Assembly (NCBI RefSeq): GCF_900109885.1
Contig: NZ_FOBS01000002.1
Coordinates: 124,001 to 188,000 of the forward strand
DNA length: 64,000 nt
Direction of reading: 5' to 3'
Origin: Syntrophus gentianae
Lineage (GTDB): Bacteria; Desulfobacterota; Syntrophia; Syntrophales; Syntrophaceae
Of the stretch, positions 8,177-16,919 are shown piece by piece (within the stretch, counting starts at the first letter, position 1; every line of letters starts with the position of its first letter). The notes beneath the pieces were generated by a model. That model was given only the letters and a program-made list of their open reading frames with translations. It did not search any database and was not told the origin of the DNA. Position numbers and translations under genes: made by a program.

Positions 8177-8274
8177 ACGGCACAAAATCCACGGGATGCC
8201 ACTGAATTTCTCCGCAAATTCGGGAAGGCGTGGGAAATAGGCCAAGCCGTGAGCCAGGAGACTTATCTGACGGA
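8125..8274 (+). ncRNA. Cobalamin riboswitch 2, overlapping the 3' end of btuD
   Basis: A textbook match: GCCGGTAAAAGCCGGCGCTGCCCCGCAACTGTAA core from about 8143 (two adjoining segments), GCCACTG at 8197, GGGAAGGCG at 8222 and the B12 box GAGCCAGGAGAC at 8251-8262. The P1 stem is TCTGTCAGAT (8125-8134) with ATCTGACGGA (8265-8274), ten pairs with one G-U. The first 52 nt are also btuD coding sequence. Downstream, TTCCC-GAGG-GGGAA (8288-8301) abuts the receptor's Shine-Dalgarno AAGGAG, suggesting translational control. Confidence 0.95.
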
Positions 8275-8312
8275 TCAAATAACTTGATTCCCGAGGGGGA
8301 AAGGAGATGGGC

Positions 8313-10307
8313 ATGCATCACATATCTGCAGCAATTTTATCTGGGTTATTGATGGGCTGGGTATTTTTCTGCCCGCCGGTTCACAGTCAGGAAGCAAAGG
8401 GCACCGTGCCGATGGAAGAAATTGTCGTCACGGCAACGAGGGATACGGAAGAAATCCGTTCAGTGCCGGCCAACGTCAGCGTCATTACAGCCAAGGATAT
8501 CGAGGAATCAGGAGCCACCAGCCTCGTGGAGGTTTTACAGAAGCTTGAAGGCATCCAGGTCCGGACGTACAGCGGCAACCCATCCCAGGCCACCATTGAC
8601 CTCCGGGGCTTTGGCGGAGACAACCCTTCCGGTAAAACCCTGGTTCTGCTGGATGGCAAACGGCTGAACAATCCGGACATGAACGCCGTCAATTGGCTTC
8701 AGATTTCTCTCAGCAATATCGAAAAGGTCGAGGTCACCCGAGGCGCCGGAAGCGTCCTTTACGGGGATTCAGCCATCGCCGGGGTGATCAACATCATCAC
8801 GAAGAAGGGGGAGGGGAAGCCCGAAGTCTCCGCTTCGGTCATCGGAGGCAGTTACGGTCTTCACGCCGAGCAGGTGGGGATTCGCGGCTCGGAAGGGAAG
8901 GTTTCCTACGCCCTGAACGGGGAGAATTCAGGGATGCAGGGTTACCGGGATCGATCGAAGTATACTGCGCGGGGAGCGGGTCTCAATCTGGGCTACTCGG
9001 GCAGTGAGGTCTGGAACGCCTCTTTCGCCTTATCTTATAACCGTACGGACTTCGAGTTGCCCGGTTCCCTCACCAAGGCCCAATACGAAGCGGACCGGCG
9101 ACAGTCCGGCAACCCCGATGACGACGGAAAGAATCAAGACTTCCATACAAATCTAGGCCTGGAAGCCCACTTCGGCGATGCAGGGAGCTTCTCCATCCAG
9201 TTCCTCTACGGCGCCAAGGAGATCACCGCCAACTATCGGTCCATGTTTTCCTTCGCCAAGGTAAATCTGGACTCCTACGGGATCACGCCGCGCTATGTCC
9301 TGGAAAGGGATCTTTTCAACCACAAAAATAAACTCCTCTTCGGACTGGACTATTATGATGAAGAGCTGGATAAGGACGGCTTTCTGGATCGGGAACAGCA
9401 TTCACGGATCAACACCGCCGAATTGTCCCGGAAAAGCCTTGGGTTTTATGCCCGTAATGAACTGTACGTCCGGGAGGATCTGATCCTGGCCCTCGGTTAT
9501 CGAACGGAAAGGGCCAAAATTGAGGGAACGGAAAAGTTGACGGACGGAACGAAGGTCTTCGATGACGAGAAGACACATAAGGCTGAGGCTTTCGAATCGG
9601 CCCTGACATGGATGATCGGGAAAAAATCGAAGGTCTTTGCCAAGTATGCCACGGTGTTCCGCTACCCCTTCCTCGATGAACAGGCATCCTACTATTATGC
9701 CCCGTATGACTTCAATACGGATCTCGACAAGGAAAAAGGCAAGACCTACGAAGTTGGCACTAATCTGTTTCCCTTCCCCAATCTCTCCCTGGATCTGACC
9801 CTGTACCGGATCGATATGGAAGACGAAATCGCCCCGGATGCCAACTGGGTCAATCAGAATCTGGACAAAACCCGCCACGAGGGCATCGAACTGGGCGCCT
9901 CCTATCTCTGGGAGAAGGTGGCCAAGGTGTACGGACAGATGTCTTTCCGCAACTCGGAATTCCGCAACGGAGAAAATTCCGGAAAGGATGTGCCACTGGT
10001 ATCCAAAATACTGGGCAACGCCGGGGTTATTTTCTACCTTCCCTACAACCTGGAGCTGAACCCGGAGATCCGGTACGTCGGAGAGGCCTATCAAGGCGGG
10101 GACTTCAGCAACAGTGAAGAGAAGATTGACGATTATACCCTCTGCAATCTTTTCCTCTATTACCGGCCGGAACTGAAGACGCTGAAACTCTCCGTCTTCG
10201 CCGGCGTGGAAAATCTCACCGACGAGAAATCGGCCCTGATCTATTACAACGGCTACTATCCGCTGCCGGGAATAACCATGAAGGGCGGGATATCCCTGAA
10301 GTTTTAA
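8313..10307 (+). CDS. btuB: TonB-dependent outer-membrane receptor, probably for cobalamin
   Basis: 664-aa outer-membrane beta-barrel receptor. After a signal peptide ending near VHSQEA comes a TonB-box-like EEIVVTATR, then the plug domain (VPANVSVITAKDIEESGA; VEVTRGAGSVLYGDSAIAGV) and the barrel, ending in the typical aromatic C-terminus MKGGISLKF. An ATG at 8307 touches AAGGAG with no spacing, so ATG 8313 with six-base spacing is preferred. Control by the riboswitch directly upstream makes a corrinoid substrate likely. The gene is followed by the binding protein and TonB in the same direction. Confidence 0.9.
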   Translation: MHHISAAILSGLLMGWVFFCPPVHSQEAKGTVPMEEIVVTATRDTEEIRSVPANVSVITAKDIEESGATSLVEVLQKLEGIQVRTYSGNPSQATIDLRGFGGDNPSGKTLVLLDGKRLNNPDMNAVNWLQISLSNIEKVEVTRGAGSVLYGDSAIAGVINIITKKGEGKPEVSASVIGGSYGLHAEQVGIRGSEGKVSYALNGENSGMQGYRDRSKYTARGAGLNLGYSGSEVWNASFALSYNRTDFELPGSLTKAQYEADRRQSGNPDDDGKNQDFHTNLGLEAHFGDAGSFSIQFLYGAKEITANYRSMFSFAKVNLDSYGITPRYVLERDLFNHKNKLLFGLDYYDEELDKDGFLDREQHSRINTAELSRKSLGFYARNELYVREDLILALGYRTERAKIEGTEKLTDGTKVFDDEKTHKAEAFESALTWMIGKKSKVFAKYATVFRYPFLDEQASYYYAPYDFNTDLDKEKGKTYEVGTNLFPFPNLSLDLTLYRIDMEDEIAPDANWVNQNLDKTRHEGIELGASYLWEKVAKVYGQMSFRNSEFRNGENSGKDVPLVSKILGNAGVIFYLPYNLELNPEIRYVGEAYQGGDFSNSEEKIDDYTLCNLFLYYRPELKTLKLSVFAGVENLTDEKSALIYYNGYYPLPGITMKGGISLKF

Positions 10308-10354
10308 TTTGTTCGGATAGAGTTGGGAAAACCGGATTCAAAAGGGGAGAAGAA

Positions 10355-11293
10355 ATGATTGGCCACCGGGCAGCAAAAGGAATGTTCCATGTCGCATCCA
10401 TCCTGATGCTTCTGGCGGTTTTTTCCCCTGCCCAGGCAGGCACGGTGGTGGATGAAGCGGGAAGGCGCGTCTTCGTTCCCGCCTCCCCCCGGAGAATCGT
10501 TGCTCTGGCGCCCGACATCTCGGAGATTCTTTTTGCCCTGGGGCTGGAGAAGGAGATCGTGGGCGTCTCCCAATTCAGTGATTATCCCCCGGCGGCGAAG
10601 GCCAAACCGAAGGTGGGAAGTTATGTGCATCTCTCCCTGGAGCGAATCCTCGCCCTTTCCCCGGACCTGGTGATCGGGACCACCAATGGGAATCGGAGGG
10701 AAGCCGTAAACAAGCTGGAGAAGGCCGGACTGGCGGTCTACGTGACGAATCCGCAGAGATTCTCCGACATTTATCAAACCACCCTGAATCTCGGCAGGAT
10801 CACCGGACGGGAAGCCGCTGCCCGGCAACTGGTCGACACCATGAAAAAAAGGGCGGAGCGGATCATATCCCTGACGGCTTCCTGCCCAAAACCGAAAGTC
10901 TTTGTCCAGATCGATTCGAATCCCCTGGTTTCCGTGGGCCGGAATACCATTTATTCGGAATTGATCGCCATGGCCGGGGGGCAGAATATTGCGGCCCACG
11001 CCTTCGGGAAATATCCCCGCTACAGCATGGAATCCCTGATTTCGGAAAAACCCGAGGTCATCCTGTTGTCTTCCATGAGAGGTAAAGCCTTCCAGAAAGC
11101 AGACCTGGTATCCTGGAGCCGCTGGAAGGACATCCCGGCCGTGCGGAATTCGCGGATATATGTTGTGAACGCCGACCTGACGGATCGCTTTTCCCCGAGG
11201 ATCGTTCAGGGACTGGAGGAGATCGCCCGGATTCTTCACCCCGAACGGATGGAGTCGCAGGGACAGCAGGCAAAATCAGGCCGGAAGAAGTGA
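10355..11293 (+). CDS. btuF: Periplasmic corrinoid-binding protein of an ABC transporter
   Basis: 312-aa periplasmic binding protein of the BtuF/FepB cluster (Peripla_BP_2). The signal peptide ends at PAQA (residue ~28). The mature part starts TVVDEAGRRVFVPASPRRIV and has ALAPDISEILFALGLEKEIVG and FSDYPPAAKAKPKVGSYVHL, both characteristic of the family. It would hand corrinoid to the btuCD pair. Start ATG 10355 has GGGGAG six bases upstream. It ends overlapping the tonB GTG by four bases. Confidence 0.88.
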   Translation: MIGHRAAKGMFHVASILMLLAVFSPAQAGTVVDEAGRRVFVPASPRRIVALAPDISEILFALGLEKEIVGVSQFSDYPPAAKAKPKVGSYVHLSLERILALSPDLVIGTTNGNRREAVNKLEKAGLAVYVTNPQRFSDIYQTTLNLGRITGREAAARQLVDTMKKRAERIISLTASCPKPKVFVQIDSNPLVSVGRNTIYSELIAMAGGQNIAAHAFGKYPRYSMESLISEKPEVILLSSMRGKAFQKADLVSWSRWKDIPAVRNSRIYVVNADLTDRFSPRIVQGLEEIARILHPERMESQGQQAKSGRKK

Positions 11294-12186
11294 GTCGAGC
11301 GATGATGAAACAGGACCAGACGATTTCCATTCCACATCTCTTCTGGAAACCCACCATGCCGACCATCCCCGGAAAAGACTTCCTCTATGCCGGGATGGCA
11401 TCTCTTGTGGTGCACGGCTTGGCGATCCTGCTGGTCATCGCGGCCGGCGAGCCGTTCCCCGTTCCGGCAAGGATGGAACCCTCACCGGAACTGAAAGTTT
11501 CTCTGGTCGCCTTTTCGCCCTCCTTTCCTTCCCAGGCTTCGTCATCAAGCGTTCAGGGGGAAAAGTCAAAATCCGCTGGCGGGGGGAAGAAAAGGGAAAG
11601 CATCTCGATACAAGCTCCGCCGGAAAATTCGGCAGCAGGCGGACAGGCATCCGGAAGTCAGGCACGGAAAAAACCAGGAGAAACGCTTCTTTTCCCCGAT
11701 CCGATAGAAGCGGAGAAAAGAGTCCCCGTTCAGGAAAAAAAGATTTCAGCGCCGGCAGGTTCCGATCTGCAAACGGAAAAAATCGGGGCTGCCCCGCCTG
11801 CATCGTTTATGGAAGCTGGAAAGGGGCAGGGAAAAGAGGCGCTGGCCTCCGGTCACGGGCTTCAGAAAAGCGGCGGGCCGGCCGGTGAAGTCGGCCGGAC
11901 TTCCACCTTGACCGTTTCCCGTTATAAGCACACCCCTCCCCCCCTCTACCCGCAGGCAGCCCGACAGAAGGGATACGAAGGATTGGTTCTGATCTCCGTG
12001 GAGATCCTGGAAAATGGCACGCCAGGGCAACTGCTGGTCAAAAAGTCATCAGGATATGCAATCCTGGATCAGGCCGCCCTTTCAGCGGTGCGGAAATGGA
12101 AATTTGTCCCGGCAGAGAAGAATGATCTTCGAATCCGTTCCTGGGGGGATGTCCCCATCCGCTTTGTTCTTCAGGATGGCCGCTGA
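11290..12186 (+). CDS. tonB: TonB family energy-transducing protein
   Basis: 298 aa. One N-terminal membrane helix (about residues 35-52, SLVVHGLAILLVIAAGEPF) is followed by a low-complexity Lys/Ser/Pro/Glu periplasmic linker of about 140 residues. The C-terminal TonB domain includes PPPLYPQAARQKGYEGLVLI and ends with DQAALSAVRKWKFVPA. It transmits proton-motive energy from ExbB/ExbD (not in the window) to the receptor. The GTG at 11290 overlaps the btuF stop (GTGA), a coupling arrangement; ATG 11302/11305 are alternatives. It is probably dedicated to the neighbouring receptor, given its position. Confidence 0.85.
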   Translation: MSRAMMKQDQTISIPHLFWKPTMPTIPGKDFLYAGMASLVVHGLAILLVIAAGEPFPVPARMEPSPELKVSLVAFSPSFPSQASSSSVQGEKSKSAGGGKKRESISIQAPPENSAAGGQASGSQARKKPGETLLFPDPIEAEKRVPVQEKKISAPAGSDLQTEKIGAAPPASFMEAGKGQGKEALASGHGLQKSGGPAGEVGRTSTLTVSRYKHTPPPLYPQAARQKGYEGLVLISVEILENGTPGQLLVKKSSGYAILDQAALSAVRKWKFVPAEKNDLRIRSWGDVPIRFVLQDGR

Positions 12187-12317
12187 AGGGCGGCAGGGGT
12201 GTCTCTCCTTTTCCCGGGAAGACAAATTTACCAAGGGAAATCCGTCATTTTTCTTGACTTATCAGACCTGTTGCCGTTAAAGAGCCCCCTGAGCCCACCG
12301 GCTATTCCGGACAATCC

Positions 12318-13556
12318 ATGAAGACAAAGTCCCTCACCTTTATCAAATCTTACGGATTCAGCCTCCTGCTGCTCCTTTCCATTTCGATCGGATCCGGACT
12401 GGGGCTATTCCTCAAAAAGGATGCGGCCCTCCTCAAACCCCTGGGCGATATCTTCCTCAATCTCCTCTTCACCTCTCTGGTTCCCCTCGTGTTTTTTTCC
12501 ATCTCCTCGGCGGTGGCGGGGATGACCAACGGCCGGCGGCTGGGGAAAATTCTCTTTGCCATGCTGGCGGTCTTTACCCTGACCGGCATCGTGTCCTCGG
12601 TGCTCATGGTGATCGGGGTTTCAATTTTCCCCCCGGCAACGGGCGTTCATATCACCCTGCAATCCGCCGGAGACCTTCAAGCGTTGAACACGGCGGACCA
12701 GATCGTCAAGGCCTTCACCACCTCCGATTTTCCCGATGTCCTGTCGAAGAAGAACATGCTGGCCCTCATCCTCTTCGCCATTCTCGTCGGGCTGGCGACC
12801 TCCTCCCTGAAGGAGAAAGGCCGGGTTTTCGCCGATTTCCTGGCCTCGGCAAGCGACGTCATGATGAAGGTGATCGATCTGATCATGTATTACGCCCCAG
12901 TGGGCCTTTGCGCCTATTTCGCCTATCTGACGGGCGTTTTCGGTCCGGAGCTCCTGGGTTCCTACTTCCGGGCCATGACCCTCTATTACCCCCTGACGAT
13001 TTTCTATTTCTTTGCCGGCTTTTCAATTTACGCCTATCTCGCCGGGAAGGGTCCGGGGGTACGGACCTTCTGGAAAAACATTCTTCCCCCGGCCCTGACG
13101 GCCCTCGCCACGGGCAGCAGCGTCGCCGCCATTCCGCCCAATCTGGAGGCGGCCAACCAGAGCGGCGTCCCGAGGGACATCAGCGAACTCGTCATTCCCA
13201 TCGGCGCGACGATCCACATGGATGGTTCCTGTCTGGCGGCGGTCCTGAAGATCGCCTTCCTCTTCGGCATCTTCTCCCTGGACTTCTCCGGCACGGGGAC
13301 CCTCCTGACGGCGGTGGGCATCGCCCTGCTCAGCGGAATCGTCATGAGCGGGATTCCCGGCGGCGGCTTTATCGGCGAATTGCTCATCATCTCCCTTTAC
13401 GGCTTTCCCCTGGAGGCCTTTCCCATCATCTCCATGATCGGCGTTCTCGTCGATCCCCCGGCCACCCTGGTTAATTCAGCGGGCGACAATGTGTGCAGCA
13501 TGATCGTCGCCAGGATGCTCGGCGGGAAAAACTGGATGAAAGACGCCGATATTTAA
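12318..13556 (+). CDS. Dicarboxylate/amino acid:cation symporter (DAACS family)
   Basis: 412-aa polytopic transporter of the GltP/DctA family, which imports glutamate/aspartate or C4-dicarboxylates with Na+ or H+. Hallmarks are ATGSSVAAIPPNLEAANQSG (serine-rich re-entrant loop), ELVIPIGATIHMDGSCLAA and the C-terminal VDPPATLVNSAGDNVCSMIV. Start ATG 12318 has no strong Shine-Dalgarno. The 132-nt gap from tonB holds no obvious terminator. Which substrate is used cannot be told from the motifs seen here. Confidence 0.88.
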   Translation: MKTKSLTFIKSYGFSLLLLLSISIGSGLGLFLKKDAALLKPLGDIFLNLLFTSLVPLVFFSISSAVAGMTNGRRLGKILFAMLAVFTLTGIVSSVLMVIGVSIFPPATGVHITLQSAGDLQALNTADQIVKAFTTSDFPDVLSKKNMLALILFAILVGLATSSLKEKGRVFADFLASASDVMMKVIDLIMYYAPVGLCAYFAYLTGVFGPELLGSYFRAMTLYYPLTIFYFFAGFSIYAYLAGKGPGVRTFWKNILPPALTALATGSSVAAIPPNLEAANQSGVPRDISELVIPIGATIHMDGSCLAAVLKIAFLFGIFSLDFSGTGTLLTAVGIALLSGIVMSGIPGGGFIGELLIISLYGFPLEAFPIISMIGVLVDPPATLVNSAGDNVCSMIVARMLGGKNWMKDADI

Positions 13557-13570
13557 CCCTTTTATATCTC

Positions 13571-13599
13571 TTGACAATGCCGGCTGACTTACCTATAGT
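13571..13599 (+). promoter_or_regulatory. Sigma-70 promoter of carB
   Basis: TTGACA (13571-13576), a 17-bp spacer and TATAGT (13594-13599): a consensus -35 and one mismatch in the -10. A GCCCG-TGT-CGGGC hairpin followed by a short T-run (13602-13621) sits at the expected transcription start. It could be a terminator for the symporter gene or a 5'-end stabiliser. Confidence 0.75.
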
Positions 13600-13705
13600 C
13601 CGCCCGTGTCGGGCACATTTTTGTTTCCCATCCCGTTTTGTTGATACAAATCCGTATATCTTCAAACTGCCCCACAAATTCTTTTTTTTCAGGAGGATGC
13701 CCCTC

Positions 13706-16700
13706 ATGCCGAAACGCGACGATCTCAAAAAAATCATGATTATCGGTTCCGGGCCTATCGTCATCGGACAGGCCTGTGAATTTGACTATTCCGGCACCCA
13801 GGCCTGCAAGGCCCTGCGGAAACTCGGTTACGAAATTGTCCTGGTCAACTCCAATCCGGCCACAATCATGACGGACCCCGGAATGGCCGATGTCACCTAC
13901 ATCGAGCCCCTGAACGTCCAGTCCATGATTGAAATCATCGAAAATGAAAAACCCGACGCCATCCTCCCCAACCTCGGAGGGCAGACGGGATTGAACCTGA
14001 CGGCGGAACTGGCCAAGCTGGGAATCCTGGAAAAATACGGCGTCCAGGTTATCGGTGTTCAGGTGGATGCCATCGAGCGGGGCGAGGACCGGATCGCCTT
14101 CAAGGAAACCATGACCCGCCTGGGCATTGACATGCCGAAGAGTGAACCGGCCTATACCGTGGAGGATGCGGAAAAAATCGCCGCCGAACTCGGCTATCCC
14201 GTCGTTATCCGCCCGGCTTATACCATGGGCGGCACGGGGGGCGGCCTCGTCTATAATTCGGAAGAACTCCGGACCGTGGCCAGCCGCGGCATCTCGGCCA
14301 GCCGGGTAGGTCAGATCCTCGTTGAAGAGTCCGTTCTCGGCTGGGAGGAACTGGAACTGGAAGTCGTCCGCGACGAGAAGAACCAGATGATCACCGTCTG
14401 CTTCATCGAGAATGTCGACGCCATGGGCGTCCATACGGGAGATTCCTACTGCACGGCCCCCATGCTCACCATCGCCCCGGAACTCCAGGAGCGCCTCCAG
14501 AAATACTCCTATGCCATTGTGGAGGCCATCCAGGTCATCGGCGGGACGAACATCCAGTTCGCCCACAATCCGGAAACGGGCAGGGTCGTCATCATCGAGA
14601 TCAATCCCCGGACTTCCCGGTCTTCCGCCCTGGCCTCAAAGGCCACGGGGTTCCCCATCGCCCTGGTCTCCTCCCTGCTCGCGGGCGGACTGACCCTCGA
14701 CGAGATCCCCTACTGGCGGGAAGGAACCCTGGAGAAGTACACCCCCTGGGGCGATTATGTCGTGGTCAAGTTTTCCCGGTGGGACTTCGAGAAGTTCAAG
14801 GGCGCCGAGGACAAACTGGGCACCCAGATGCGCGCCGTGGGCGAGGTCATGAGCATCGGCAAGAATTACAAGGAGGCCCTCCAGAAGGCGATCCGCTCCC
14901 TGGAGAAGGGGCGCTACGGCCTCGGCTTCGTCAAGGACTTTCATGAAAGGAGTCTCGACGATCTGCTGGAGCGGCTCTCCGAACCTTCCAGCGAACGGCA
15001 GTTCATCATGTACGAGGCGATCCGCAAAGGCGCGGATCTCGATCTGCTTCATACCAAGACCCACATCAAACGCTGGTTTCTCGGACAGATGAAGGAACTG
15101 GTGGATCTCGAAGAAAAAGTTCTGCAATACAAAGGGAAAACCCTGCCCGATGATCTGCTGATCACGGCGAAGAAGGACGGCTTTGCGGACCGCTATCTTG
15201 CGCAGATCCTCGGCGTTCCGGAACCGGAGATCCGCAGGCAGCGAACCGCCCTGGGCGTCGTCGAGGCCTGGGAGCCCGTTCCCGTCAGCGGCGTGGAGAA
15301 CGCGGCCTACTACTACTCCACCTACAACGCCCCGGACAAAGTGGCGGTCAGCGACAGGAAGAAGATCATGGTTCTGGGCGGCGGCCCCAACCGCATCGGC
15401 CAGGGCATCGAATTCGACTACTGCTGCGTCCATGCGGCCTTCGCCATCCGGGACGCTGGTTACGAGTCCATCATGGTGAACTGCAACCCCGAAACCGTCT
15501 CGACGGATTACGACACCTCCGATAAACTCTATTTCGAACCCCTCACGGTGGAGGATGTTCTGAGCATCTACGAGAAGGAAAAACCGGAAGGGGTCATCGC
15601 CCAGTTCGGCGGCCAGACACCGCTGAACATCGCCGGAGAGCTGGAAAAGGCGGGGGTGCGGATCATCGGGACCTCGCCGGAAACCATCGACCTCGCCGAG
15701 GACCGGGATCGCTTCCGGAAGATGATGCGCAAGCTGGGAATCCCCATGCCGGAATCGGGAATGGCCAGCAATCTGGAGGAAGCCCTGGTTGTTGCCAACC
15801 GGATCGGCTACCCCCTCATGGTCCGTCCTTCCTACGTCCTGGGAGGCAGGGGCATGGAAATCGTCCATGACGAGGAGATGCTGAAGCGCTACGTGGCCGC
15901 GGCGGTGGGCGTCACGCCGGAGAGGCCCATCCTCATCGACAAGTTCCTGGAAAACGCCATCGAGGCCGAGGCCGACGCCATCTCCGATGGTACGGACGCC
16001 TTCGTCCCCGCCGTGATGGAACACATCGAGCTGGCAGGCATCCATTCCGGCGATTCCGCCTGTGTCATTCCGCCGATCAGCATCGCTCCCAAACATCTCG
16101 AAACGATCAACGAGTATACCCGGACCATCGCCATCGAATTCAAGGTGGTGGGCCTCATGAACATCCAGTACGCCATCGCCGACGATGTCGTCTACATCCT
16201 GGAAGCCAACCCCCGGGCCTCCCGGACCGTGCCCCTGGTCTCCAAGATCTGCAACATCTCCATGGCGCGGATCGCCACCCAGGTCATGCTGGGGAAGAAG
16301 CTGTCGGAACTCGACCTGTCCACCCGGACGATTCCCCACTTCGGCGTCAAGGAAGCGGTCTTCCCCTTCAACATGTTCCAGGAGGTCGACCCGGTTCTGG
16401 GGCCGGAGATGCGGTCCACCGGCGAGGTCCTCGGTCTGGCAGGCTCTTTCGGTCTGGCCTTCTTCAAGGCGGAGGAAGCGGCCCAGGCGGTTCTCCCCGG
16501 AGAAGGGACGGTCCTCCTGACGGTGGAGCCGAAGGACAAAGGCGGGATCCTCAGCGTCGCCAAGAAGTTTCAGGAACTGGGGTTCCGGCTCATCGCCACG
16601 AAGGGAACACAGCAGTACCTCGAGGAGCACGGCATCGCCGCCCAGGCGATCCTGAAGATGCACGAGGGACGGCCCAATATCGTCGACAGCATCAAAAACG

Positions 16701-16906
16701 GAGAAATCCAGCTCATCATCAACTCGCCGAGCGGCCGGACGAGCGCCTATGACGATTCCTACATCCGCAAGGCGGCGATCAAATACAGGATCCCCTATAT
16801 CACGACGATCGCGGCGGCGGCTGCGGCGGTCAAGGGAATCGCCGCGTTCCGGCAGGGCCATGGCCGGGCGAAGTCGCTACAGAGCTATCACAACGATATT
16901 AAATGA
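13706..16906 (+). CDS. carB: Carbamoyl-phosphate synthase large subunit
   Basis: 1066 aa, near the usual ~1070. It makes carbamoyl phosphate from ammonia (supplied by the small subunit), bicarbonate and two ATP for arginine and pyrimidines. It shows the two homologous ATP-grasp halves, each opening with a KKIMIIGSGPIVIGQ- or KKIMVLGGGPNRIGQ-type motif, and a C-terminal allosteric domain (GTVLLTVEPKDKGG, then GTQQYLEEHGI). Of two nearby ATGs, 13706 lies nine bases after AGGAGG, while 13697 touches it, so 13706 is chosen. carA is not adjacent. Confidence 0.97.
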   Translation: MPKRDDLKKIMIIGSGPIVIGQACEFDYSGTQACKALRKLGYEIVLVNSNPATIMTDPGMADVTYIEPLNVQSMIEIIENEKPDAILPNLGGQTGLNLTAELAKLGILEKYGVQVIGVQVDAIERGEDRIAFKETMTRLGIDMPKSEPAYTVEDAEKIAAELGYPVVIRPAYTMGGTGGGLVYNSEELRTVASRGISASRVGQILVEESVLGWEELELEVVRDEKNQMITVCFIENVDAMGVHTGDSYCTAPMLTIAPELQERLQKYSYAIVEAIQVIGGTNIQFAHNPETGRVVIIEINPRTSRSSALASKATGFPIALVSSLLAGGLTLDEIPYWREGTLEKYTPWGDYVVVKFSRWDFEKFKGAEDKLGTQMRAVGEVMSIGKNYKEALQKAIRSLEKGRYGLGFVKDFHERSLDDLLERLSEPSSERQFIMYEAIRKGADLDLLHTKTHIKRWFLGQMKELVDLEEKVLQYKGKTLPDDLLITAKKDGFADRYLAQILGVPEPEIRRQRTALGVVEAWEPVPVSGVENAAYYYSTYNAPDKVAVSDRKKIMVLGGGPNRIGQGIEFDYCCVHAAFAIRDAGYESIMVNCNPETVSTDYDTSDKLYFEPLTVEDVLSIYEKEKPEGVIAQFGGQTPLNIAGELEKAGVRIIGTSPETIDLAEDRDRFRKMMRKLGIPMPESGMASNLEEALVVANRIGYPLMVRPSYVLGGRGMEIVHDEEMLKRYVAAAVGVTPERPILIDKFLENAIEAEADAISDGTDAFVPAVMEHIELAGIHSGDSACVIPPISIAPKHLETINEYTRTIAIEFKVVGLMNIQYAIADDVVYILEANPRASRTVPLVSKICNISMARIATQVMLGKKLSELDLSTRTIPHFGVKEAVFPFNMFQEVDPVLGPEMRSTGEVLGLAGSFGLAFFKAEEAAQAVLPGEGTVLLTVEPKDKGGILSVAKKFQELGFRLIATKGTQQYLEEHGIAAQAILKMHEGRPNIVDSIKNGEIQLIINSPSGRTSAYDDSYIRKAAIKYRIPYITTIAAAAAAVKGIAAFRQGHGRAKSLQSYHNDIK

Positions 16907-16919
16907 GACTAGTTTGCCC

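Noticed and set aside
14636-16861. A 741-codon frame antisense to carB
   Set aside because: Shadow of a highly conserved gene; composition and codon periodicity follow carB.
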